A stretch of 64,000 nucleotides of DNA. Source: Rutpela maculata (lineage: Eukaryota; Arthropoda; Insecta; Coleoptera; Cerambycidae). Position numbers and translations under genes: made by a program. The stretch lies in the NCBI GenBank assembly GCA_936432065.2, contig OW386289.2, forward strand, positions 163,927,348 through 163,991,347, read 5' to 3'. The notes beneath the pieces are model-generated. The model searched no databases. It saw only the letters and a program-made list of their open reading frames with translations, and was not told where the DNA came from. This document shows positions 41,339-51,400 of the stretch, piece after piece (the stretch's first letter is position 1; the number at the start of each line of letters is the position of its first letter).

Positions 41339-44300
41339 ATGACTACTAATCCCACTTACAAGGTAAGCACTCACACCATTAATTCCTCAGGTATAATTTT
41401 ACGAATATATTTTATTTTGCATATACCTAGCCGTCCGAAGGGAAACGAGAGGAATTCCGCAAATATTTAGAAAAGAATGGTATCATGGACGCTTTAACAA
41501 AGGTTCTTGTCAACCTGTACGAGGAGGTTGATAAGCCAGAAAATGCTTTATTGTATCCTTATAAAGAAACATTTTTGTATCTAACAAAAGGGTCATTAAG
41601 TTGAATCGAATCTTGAAGTTCTGTGATTGTCGCAGTCGATTGAAGTAATTCATTATTAGGTATATTATCAGGAATTCGATTTTAGGTTGATAATTTTATC
41701 AAAAATATTCTGTGTTAATAATGATTCAAGCTAATGTTTGTTTCCACTTTCACGTTTCTTCAAGATTAAATCATCCTTTTGAGAAGACATATTACCGGTT
41801 TCGAGATAGTTATGATATCAAGACCAGAATCTGCTCTAGATATGAATAACATGATTGTTTTTATGCACAATAATATGTAATTGTATCTAGTGAACTTCGT
41901 TATGTTTAAAGTTACTTAGCTTCTAAAGGATTGCAAACAAGCCATACTGTGATGTATTTGTTGTTGGATATAACACTGGCACAAACACAATCACTTGATA
42001 ACTACGCATTAGGATAATTATATTATTTGTATTTGTTCTAAGGGCCGGTTTTGTAGGTTCCGTTTAGTTAACTCTTAAGTTTTGTCGAAAAGTACGTTTT
42101 ATATCCAACTGTCAATCTTAAGTTTAAGTGCCAAACAGTGGACGGGGTACTGCTTAAAATACAAACTTCGGCTTACGTTGAATTAGATGATATGCAAATT
42201 TTCTTTTTTTGATAATATTGAAGTTGATATGTTAAAGTGCTTTCCAACATTTAAACTATCTATCATTCTATTCATTTATCAATTTTAAATTTCAATGAAT
42301 AAATAACAAAATTATAACTAACATAACCTCAAATTTTCAATTTATTAAGTTTATTCTCACCTATATCCGCATTTTTATATAGGAAATTTTAATAATAGCG
42401 ACATAGTACTCGGAAATTTTGAAGTACATGTATTTTTGAGGTTAGTTGTTTACCATCAATGCCACCGATGACTTTATCAGCTCCAGTTGATGTGACGTAA
42501 TGCTTGTGGTGGTAAAATTGTAATACAAATTTAAAAATGCGTTTTATCTTGGATATTACTTGACTGGTTGTAGAAATTCAAGTGTTCTTAATTATAATTA
42601 AGTAAATATTATAGTATTATCAGTCAAAATTTTAAATTTTGTGAAAACACTAAATATATTAAGCAATCCAAACCACGTGACTTTTAACATGGCGTTGTGG
42701 GCAAACATCCGGCAAACGTTTGTTTTCATTCGTTGAATGTTTGTTAAACAGTTTGTTTTTCGGTTGCCTTGGCCATGTTTCCGCGAGTTAATTAAAATAA
42801 ACCCCATGTTTGCCCACAACAAAATAATTTGACAGGTTGTTGGATTGCCTAAGTGCTATATTTCGAAGATTGTTGCACTCAACTAAGCACAAACTTCAAC
42901 TTGGTTCAACATAACCTACAAGCAACTACCTATCCTGTTTTCTGTAAAGTAAAAGTTATAAAAAATGAACATTTTCGATATTTTTGAGGACATTTTATCA
43001 AACGACGAAGATGTTATCAATAGAAGCACCGCATCGCACATGTTAATTCAGAGGAAAACCTATTTACAGATAAAGAATTTATAGGTCGATTTGGAATATC
43101 TAGAAAAACTGTGCAAGTAGTATTGGAACATCATCATCATAATCAGTCCACATTTAACTTGACCAACTAATCGGTAAGTTATTTTGATAGTGAAAAGTCA
43201 AAGTAACAGTAATGAAGATAATATTGTAATATGTTGCACCCCTCAAGATTTAAGGTTATGTTACTAAAAAGTAGGCAGACTTCAACAGATCGAATGTCTG
43301 AATGAATGTAGTGTATTTGCACCTACTCGAAAAAGAACCTACCAGAAGATTCCAAAGTGACATCTGGAATTCTCTAGAGAATGGTGGCGTCATCACAGAA
43401 CAATCGAGATCTGTCATTTTTAGGTATAAAAGACCAACCGCATTCTCGGCGAGTAGTTCAGAAGTTCAGAAAGTTCAAAAAGTATAGAAAGTGAGGTTAA
43501 GAGTTCAAAGATAAACAAAGTAATAAACATTGTGATTTTTAGTCAGTAAAGTGTATTTAAATTAATAATAGTATTGTGAAGTATCCAGTAAATATTTAAT
43601 AAAGTGTGTTAGTGGACATCTCTTGTTATAATTTTTGGAACCCACGGATTTTGTGAGGGTGGTTTCCTAAGGGTGGAAACACGTTACAATATCAATTGCC
43701 AATTTGTCACTATGGTACCAACCTATAATTACCAATACCAACCAACAAAATGGCAGTAACAATGACGATCTTGACAAGCACTTATAAAACGGTATTTTAC
43801 AAAACACTAAAATGTACAATTTAAACCCCCAATAAAACTTCTAGTTAAATTTTGTTTTAATCTTTAAAACTGGCCCTAAACGATGTGAAGTTAAACTCCA
43901 GCGCCTTTCACTAAATATCCACTTGTACTGTGAAAAGATTTCTTCAACGTCTGTCAACATATCTTGATCCTAAGGCCTTTGTGGAGCTGGAGATCTGGCT
44001 GCTGGTTTCTGGGTTTTCCACGTTGACTTTCTTGAGTGGTTGAAATTTCAACCATCTTGTTGTGGTTTTCTTCTGAAGCCAAATGAGCTCTGCTGGACTG
44101 GGCTCCCTATACAGGTTATCAGGAGGCATGTTCTGGATCTTTGCTCATGCGGAACATTGACTTCCACGTTATTGATAATTATAGTTCAGTGTCACAAGTA
44201 TAGTTATTCGGATGTTATTTATTTCAGTACCTTCTCTGTATCTTCTTGGCCAATAATTCCGGTGTTGGCTAATTTCTTTGTCTCACTGAATTGGCCGCAT

Positions 44301-45762
44301 TCTTCTGAATGGTCGGCAACCACTAATTTGGTAGAATTTCCATTCTTTGTATGGCTAATGTGTTCTTTGAGTCTGGTGTTTATAAGTCGTTTGGTCTCTC
44401 CTATGTAAACTTGTCCACAGGAACATGGAATGCTATATATTTCAGGTGTTTCCAGTTCTTCTGGACCTTGATATTTGGGAAAATGTTCAATATGCAACCT
44501 TTGTTTCTCATTATACAGTGTGTTTCAGTTAACATTCTCACAGCCAATATTTCGGAAACTAATAAATATATATTTTTTCTGTAAACGGTAATGGATTTCT
44601 ATGGTTAAGGCCTTCTTCAGGAAGTACAATTTACTATTATAACATTATCACCAGAGATGGTGCTAGAGTTTAAAAATATTTTTCGATCAAGGAAGGTTTG
44701 AAACATATGCCATTCGATTAAGAATTAAATTTTAAACAAAACTGTTCTTATTCCAAAAAGTCAGATTTGCAGTAGTTTTTGAGTTAGTTTAATTTTATTG
44801 TCTAACTCCCTGAAGTGTTTAATTTTTTTTTAAATTGCTGTAACTTTTTTAATCTTGGTTTTCGGATGTAGGTAGGTAATTGAGAAAATTTTGTTTAAAT
44901 TACTCAGTTTGTTTATTAATAAAATTAACTGTAAAATTTAATTTTTGTACACTTTTATATTTGTTCTGCGATTTTTCGGGTAATAATTTATTTATTGTAT
45001 CATTAGCTACTTGTCTTCATTCTGGTGATGTACATATTAGTAGAAACTATTCAAAATCACCTTCCTCCCCTCAATAATAATGGACCGTTCTATTTCACCA
45101 TATCGGAAAAGAATTTCTCTTGGACAGGAGCCACCTTTGTGTCGCATATTAAGTCGATTTTACAGGCTAGGCATGAAGATAAAGGTGACTGGCTCTGTAC
45201 CTAGTGATTTATAATAACTCATTATAACTCACGCTATTTGTTTATGGATACTACTCATTGTTCAAAAGCAGTTCATTAATAACTATGTAACCTAATAAGA
45301 GTAGATAAACTAATTTTTGTTATTACAATATATAATTATAAAAAAATCCACCATTTTTATCGTTATTTTTAATTATTTTTAAAGTTACCCTATTGTTAAG
45401 ACAATTTTCAGTCGAAGCCAGTATTTTATACTTGTAAACTTCTCTTTGCCTACCCTAAAAACTAGTAGAAAACAAAAAAATATTTGGTTAGTCAACTAAT
45501 TTTTAGGTTTTGATGAATGTTATTTGAAAAATATACCATTAAATTTTTTTCTTAACAAGACGATAGATTTATTCTTGATAAACTAACCATTCAAGCCGGT
45601 CTTGAAACAAACAAACAATTGACTGATAAATTGGATGAGGCGCACAACCGTATCAAAGAACTCGAAGAAGAAGTAGAACAACTCAAGCTTGCACAGGGGG
45701 AAGGTGACGAGTTAAAGGATGAACCTGCAGATGGACCTCCAGAAGAACCAGCACCTGAGTAG
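41339..45762 (+). CDS. MYCBP: c-Myc-binding protein homologue
   Basis: Three exons, 113 residues: 41339-41362, 41431-41552, 45567-45762. Exon 2 codes KREEFRKYLEKNGIMDALTK and VLVNLYEEVDKPENAL, the diagnostic N-terminal helix region of MYCBP/AMY-1 (human 103 residues). Exon 3 codes a coiled coil (TDKLDEAHNRIKELEEEVEQ) and an acidic Pro-rich tail ending PEEPAPE. Intron 1 is an ordinary GTAAGC-TAG intron. Intron 2 has a U12-type donor GTATCCTT after phase 2, a branch-site-like TTTCTTAAC at 45547-45555, and GATAG as acceptor 11 bases on. The nearer AAG acceptor would put a stop in frame. The protein binds Myc in vertebrates and associates with AKAPs and axonemal components; the role here is inferred by homology only. 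Confidence 0.9.
41553..41560 (+). promoter_or_regulatory. U12-type 5' splice site
   Basis: GTATCCTT is an exact match to the minor-spliceosome donor consensus. It pairs with the branch site and short-range acceptor at the end of the same 4.0-kb intron. Confidence 0.8.
42655..42853. mobile_element. MITE of about 195 bp nested in the Harbinger element
   Basis: Ends AAGCAATCCAA and TTGGATTGCCT are inverted. Further in, GTTGTGGGCAAACAT and ATGTTTGCCCACAAC pair. It is nearly palindromic overall. Confidence 0.6.
43232..43688 (+). repeat. Solo LTR, copy 1
   Basis: Starts TGTTGCACCCCT and ends ACACGTTACA (TG...CA). It holds a TATA box (GGTATAAAAGACC near 43420) and AATAAAGTG near 43598, as an LTR promoter and poly(A) site would. 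A second copy lies at 61705-62094 in reverse orientation, sharing nearly all of its length. No internal retroviral genes flank either copy. No clear target duplication. Confidence 0.65.
43915..44520 (-). pseudogene. Penelope-like element 3' end with GIY-YIG domain
   Basis: Minus-strand frame 44497-44219 codes IYSIPCSCGQVYIGETKRLI followed by NTRLKEH and ADHSEECGQF. The pattern Y.IPC.CG..YIGET.R....R..EH is the GIY-YIG endonuclease of Penelope-like retroelements. Further codons down to 43944 are in another frame. The RT domain is absent, so a 5'-truncated, decayed copy. Confidence 0.75.
45553..45566 (+). promoter_or_regulatory. U12 branch site and 3' splice site of MYCBP
   Basis: TTTCTTAAC differs at one position from the consensus TTCCTTAAC. 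The branch A precedes the acceptor AG (45565-45566) by 11 bases, inside the usual U12 window. There is no long pyrimidine tract directly before the AG. Confidence 0.7.
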
Positions 45763-46870
45763 TACTTATCAACGATGCTTTAAACTCAATTCTGATTTTG
45801 TTAAAATTTAATCTTTCTGTTTTTGTTGAATGCCATTTAAGTTCCTTTTTTATTAGAGTTTTATTTTTGTTTTTGAGATATTCTTTCCAATTTTGTAATA
45901 AACATGCTTGTATGTTTTACGAATTGACTGTTTAAATATTAATTTAGATGTGTTGAAGTTACGGGGTGGGTAAAAATGACCCGAGTAATTTTGCATTGTG
46001 ACAAGCCGATGGCAATATTGTATAAGCTTGCTTCTTATCGCTACTAAGGGTTTACCTATCTTGTACATGAATAATATCTTGCCTTTAAAAATCGTAATGA
46101 AAAATATGCCTAAAAACTCAAAGGTTGCACTTCCTTAGGATAAATTCGTAGTTGTTAAAAGTTAAGAATTAAATATTTTAGTATAATACTGTTAATCATC
46201 ACAAGCTACGTTTAAAATAATGTAAAGTTTAGCTAGAAAAAAATGTACTATTTTTGTAGGCAATATTTACAAAAGAACTATGAATTGATATTTAACTTTA
46301 AGCCGAAGGCATCAACTATACAACCAGTTTTACTAAGTCATCTGTACTTTCAATATGTATATTTTTTAAATCCGGGGTATTTGCAAATATGTTTTAAGCT
46401 GTTAATACTTGAAAATAGGATTTTAAATCCTTCTCTATAAACATTCCCTACATACCATTGTTTGTTATGATTCTCATATTCTATATATGCATGCTCTAAA
46501 TTTTAAGTTTGTGCCATTTTCTCTTTGCCCATTTTTGTGTTGTAGCTACTTATTAATAGTGTTAGCATCCAAGTTTATAATATATGTACGAAGTATCAAA
46601 ATCCACAGATATTTTGAAACATTTTTTTCTTTTTTATATGTGTACCTATATATTAAATGTGTTTATTGGGTACTTATTTAAAAAAATATATTAATTCTTG
46701 GGCACCATGTTGGTATGTTTATTATTTGTTGAGAAGAGAAAGTTTTAAGTTGGATGTTTCTCTAAAATATATGAAAGTTATAAATTTAGGTCACTAAGTT
46801 TACTTAATGTTTAGTGTCGCAAAAAACTGTAAATGCAGTATTATTTTGTACACAGTGTAATAAAATGTAA
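45763..46870 (+). other. MYCBP 3' UTR region
   Basis: AATAAA occurs at 45898-45903 and, with a T/G-rich downstream part, at 46859-46864. Short frames here are not coding. The transcript probably ends at one of these. Confidence 0.45.
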
Positions 46871-47254
46871 AATTTAAGTTTATTTTGTTTCATTAGTGTC
46901 GAATTAACTTTAATATATATGGATCACTACCCTGAAGGGGGTTGGAACTTTGTAAACCTGCATCTGAAGTAGTCTATTCTTCTGAGTACTTGACACGCGT
47001 TTTGCCAACCATGTTGTCAACGTCTGACGATTAAAAACTCAATTTAGTTTTTAAGTAAGTTCAGTTCTACACTTGGGGATGATCGCTTACACGCTGTTGT
47101 TAGTAAATATAATAACGATGTCCACTGATTGGCTATTGACCTAAGTCCTTTTGCCGAAGTTACCAACCTGCATCAGCTTTTCTATATGATAATGTAGTAA
47201 GTATAATCTCAGTGTCAAAACTAGGGGTTGGCAATTTTTTTTATTATTTTTTAA

Positions 47255-47560
47255 ACGCCTTATTTATACTAACATCCTGGCAGAGTTTAGCTAATGTTAT
47301 TCGACCACTTAGCCAGGACACACACACACAGACAGTAAACACAGCAACCACTCCCTGCGACATTGCCATCTGCAGCAGTTGATAGTCGAACTCAGGAGAG
47401 GAGAGCGACTAGCCTGTGTTCTCTCTCGCATAACCGCGTTGTAGTCCATTGCTACCATCTCGGCAACATGTGAAAAATACCATCAAACATCGATTCCCTA
47501 GCCTGGATTCAAACCTGGGTGCCTAACATCGTAAGTACGGTGCCACTGGGTCGGTGTAGT
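47255..47560 (-). repeat. tRNA-derived SINE, copy 2
   Basis: Same layout as the copy at 36310-36590, with the B-box (GTTTGAATCC on the minus strand) near 47508. A (CA)n run lies near 47320. Confidence 0.65.
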
Positions 47561-48209
47561 TGACAGTTGCTAAGGATATAAGCCTTTGAGCGGTGCAAAA
47601 TTTGGTTCACTGCGCGTTCTCCTTTATTCCTAGGTCCGCATCCAGTGAAAGCTAAGTATATTAAAGGCGCAATTTGTTCTAGTACCGGCTCTGTATGATC
47701 TACAGAAAAAACTATTCTTCCCTAAATTTCCTGTGGTTGTCTACATTTTGCCCTTTGTTGTGGATTCTAGTGGTGATCTAGTCTGTAACTTGTAAATGTT
47801 TAATTTAACGAAAATAAGCATGTAAAGGGATTTGTAAAAAATTTAGTGCTGAACAAAGGACTTCACCATTTTTGACGTAGCATCAATGGCTCGCAAGATA
47901 TTTGCGTTTGACTTCGCAAAGATGGTGGCTAACCCCAAGCACCGCCAACCCCACCAATTTGAGTACTCAGTATTTCCGAGCAGTTTAAAAAAGAAAAATT
48001 GACAAGCACACTTTTCTTACCTACTAATTGGACTATGTGCTACATATATTATAAACTTTTGCTTCTCAAGCCATGACCAAGTAAAATATTTGATAATGAA
48101 AATAGCAAAGAATACCTTGGTAAGAACTGAACTGTGTTAAAAATCATTCAGTATACTTCCTATAATTATTATAAACAGACAAAACAATACTACGGTGAAA
48201 TTTTTACTT

Positions 48210-48215
48210 TTTATT
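48210..48215 (-). terminator. Poly(A) signal of prefoldin 3
   Basis: AATAAA on the minus strand about 275 bases after the stop codon. Confidence 0.5.
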
Positions 48216-48488
48216 AACAGTGTTAAATTTAGCAAATAAATCACAATAATTGTAAGCTAAAAAGAATCTGTATCCGAAAAAAATCAAACTTATCTAAATG
48301 CAGTAGTTGCTTCCCTGCTATCATCGCTTAAATGCATGTCAATGAAAAGACAAAACGTTTTATGTCATAAATAAATATAGCCATACATATATTGAGAAAG
48401 TATGAAGTATTAGTAATTTTTACATAATTAAAAAACTGATGATGTGATCGCATAATTTGAATATGAAAATCTAATCTTAAAACGTTGC

Positions 48489-51400
48489 TCATTTCGCCGC
48501 TGCTGCTTTAGCAGCTTGACGTCTCTTTACGTCCCAGTTGAAAACTCTTGCCATGTTCACTTCTGTTGTTGTAAACTGGTCCCTAAAACAAAAATTGTTC
48601 CTCTTTATAGCATGAAAGCTCAATTTTACGGCAATCTTAAAATGCTAAAAAACCTGTCCAAGCAAATTACAGAGATAGTTGTAAAACTTTTCTCGTATAC
48701 GCTGATTAAATCAATCTTACATCAGAGCTGTATCGAGCACTCTTCGAACACACCGCACTTGGTATAGTAAAATTTCCCCATTACTCTGAAAAAGTGTTTT
48801 AAATTCACGAGCGCTACGCATTTAAAAAAAATTTAAATAATGGAGTATCTATTGAGGCTAGAACTTCATTGAATTTAAATGTTACTTATTAAAAAGGATA
48901 AAGGCCAACAAAAATGTTCTAGGATGACAATGTTAGAAAAGAATGTCACAATTTGCCGCATGCACTATACCTATAATACCTTAGCCAGAAAAGGATAGTA
49001 ATAAATGCACTTGATCAGTGCGTGCAACAGATCCTATTGGCATGTGAATTTGGAGGGGGTGTAATTCAACATAATTTTTAGTTTTTACAAAGGCTTATCA
49101 AATTAATGTTGTTCAATGACGTGTGCCGTTTCACTCTATTGATCCTCCTTTCCCGGCTAAAGTATATATATCTTTTATTTTAACGAAAATGCCAATAAAA
49201 CTAATAAAATAGATTAGCTGTTCATTGATTTTTTTCTTAATTCTTAGTGATCCCCTAAAATTCAAGCTTTTAAATCTTAGAATAGAATAGAAACATTTAT
49301 TTGCCATAAAAAACTTTTCACAGAAAAGGTTTCGTCAGCTATAAATTAGAAAAATATAAAAAAAAGAGTAGACTTATGTAAAGGACAAACAGAAAAATAT
49401 ATACAAGCAACAGACGTACATAAATTGTAGATAACAAAAAAACACAATCTTAATGTATTGAAATAGTCAGTCTAAATTAAATATGAGTGCAGTCTATGTC
49501 ATTGATGAGCAGAATTCGTCAACAGAATAAAAACAGTTTTCTATTAAATAACTTTTTAGTTCTGTCTGAAATAACCTGTATGTGTTTATAAATTTTAATC
49601 TATCAGGAAGTAAGTTGAATAGATGAGCACCAGCACAGTAGGGGGACTTTTTATATTTACTAAGCCTGTAGTTGTGGATGTGTATATCGTTGGCACTCCT
49701 TGTTCTATAATCATGTACTGATTTATTAAGCCTAAATTTGCCGATGTTGTTAAAAACAAAACAAAGTAATTTATATATGTATATGCAAGGTAGTGTCATG
49801 ATTTTTTTGTTTCTAAAAGTGTCACGATACGAATGTCTATAGGGTAAATTAAAGATAATCCTAATTATTCTCTTTCGCATAACAAAGACCCTACTAATTT
49901 CTACTGCCTGTCCCCAGATGATGATGATTACAAGGGTATAATAAAAAATTTGAGAGAAAAATGCTTTTACTAATGGTTGTTAACCGCTATACGTTAAACT
50001 GCCAGTATATAGAAGAAAGCTTCTTAAAATAAGACACTAATCGTGATTAACACTTTAACTGCTATGTGTAGCAATATGATACACACCGCTCAGGTCTCTG
50101 GCGAGTTGTGTAGTAATATGCTACACAAGAGTGTACTGTTTTAATGATGTCTATGTGTGACAGGCCTGGACTTACATTAATTCGTGTGGAACTGTGGAAC
50201 ACAAAGCCTGAATCTACGTGTCTTTAAAACAGCTTATGAATTAAGTTATTTCTGGTGGGTTAAATTCTCTTTATTAAAGATAAATATCAAATACAAGTAA
50301 ATTCTTTTATTTTGTATGACAGTTATCAGAAATATGGAAAAAACAGTTAAAGTGTTAAAAATAATCACCAATTACTCTCCATAAGAAGTGTGGTGTATGT
50401 AACCATTGGTAATGAGTCTTTAATCATTTGTTAAAGGACTAGGCACAGATATAAGGGGATTTCTAGGCATCTATAGAATGGGTTTATTTAGCACTTTTTT
50501 TTAATTTGATTATTATAAAGATCTTACAATTAGTTCTAAGACCCTGTGCAAAAAACTAGAATTTTGTGAAACCTGTAAATCGTCTAAAAATTATAAATAT
50601 GGATCGCATGCCTCGTCGAATCTCGGCCGTGACGTCATTTAATAGCAACCCGCTAGTCACACAGAGAGAGACTCGACGATCTCAAGTGAAATGCACGAGC
50701 TTTGATGTGTTGCGTGACCGTTTTGTTTCCTATCCTCTGACGTCACGATGTTGGTGGCACTGCGCTCTTTAGAAGCGTATATTTCAAGAACCACATATCG
50801 GATTCATCTGAAATTTTCAACATTGCCAATTTTAAATAATACTTTATCCACAAGAAGTAATAATTACTAAATAGAATTCATTAAATGAGCACATTTGCTG
50901 AAATTTTAGTATGTTACACCAAAGGTTCATTAGATTAATAATTGCATTCTATGCCAGGGCCGGATTACCCATTAGGCACAGTTAGGCACGTGCCTAACGG
51001 CGCCAATTCCAAAGGGCGCCATTGATGTTCTTTCTGTTAAAAGGGTGCTAGTTGAGTATTGTGCTATTGTGCCTAACGGCACCAACAATGGTTAATCCGG
51101 TCCTGTTCTATGCGACCACAATAGCAATTGCTTTAGTTGATATACCGGGGGTAATAGAAACTGTTTCTCCTTATGTAATAAGCAATTTTAATATAATTTG
51201 TTCAGGGCTTGTATAGTCCAAGCAATTAAATACATCAATTGAAACCTATTTATCACTTCTGGTTTCACTGGAAATGAACTGAAATCAACCGGGTATATCT
51301 TTATATTTTTTCAATCTACGTATAATAAAGTGCCGGAACATTATATCACAATTTTCAATAATTCTTAATATTCAGCATCACTGACTAATTGATTTAGATC

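Larger units (their letters stand above)
42042..43876 (+). mobile_element. PIF/Harbinger-like element, internally deleted
   Basis: Termini AGGGCCGGTTTTGTAG... and ...AAACTGGCCCT are inverted repeats. Both sides carry the 3-bp target duplication TAA (42039-42041, 43877-43879), as expected for Harbinger elements. Inside, ATG at 42965 opens MNIFDIFEDILSNDEDVI. After a frameshift a segment FIGRFGISRKTVQVVLEHH resembles the N-terminus of HARBI1-type transposases. The catalytic part is missing. A MITE (42655-42853) and an LTR (43232-43688) lie within it. Orientation follows the ORF. Confidence 0.65.

Noticed and set aside
41038..41355. 105-codon minus-strand frame between PRPF18 and MYCBP
   Set aside because: It overlaps MYCBP exon 1 and the shared promoter, has no recognised motif and no splice or poly(A) context; probably chance.
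45561..45566. Nearer AAG acceptor for MYCBP exon 3
   Set aside because: Joining there after the GTATCCTT donor gives CGA TAG, a stop; the next AG at 45566 keeps the frame and fits the branch-site distance.
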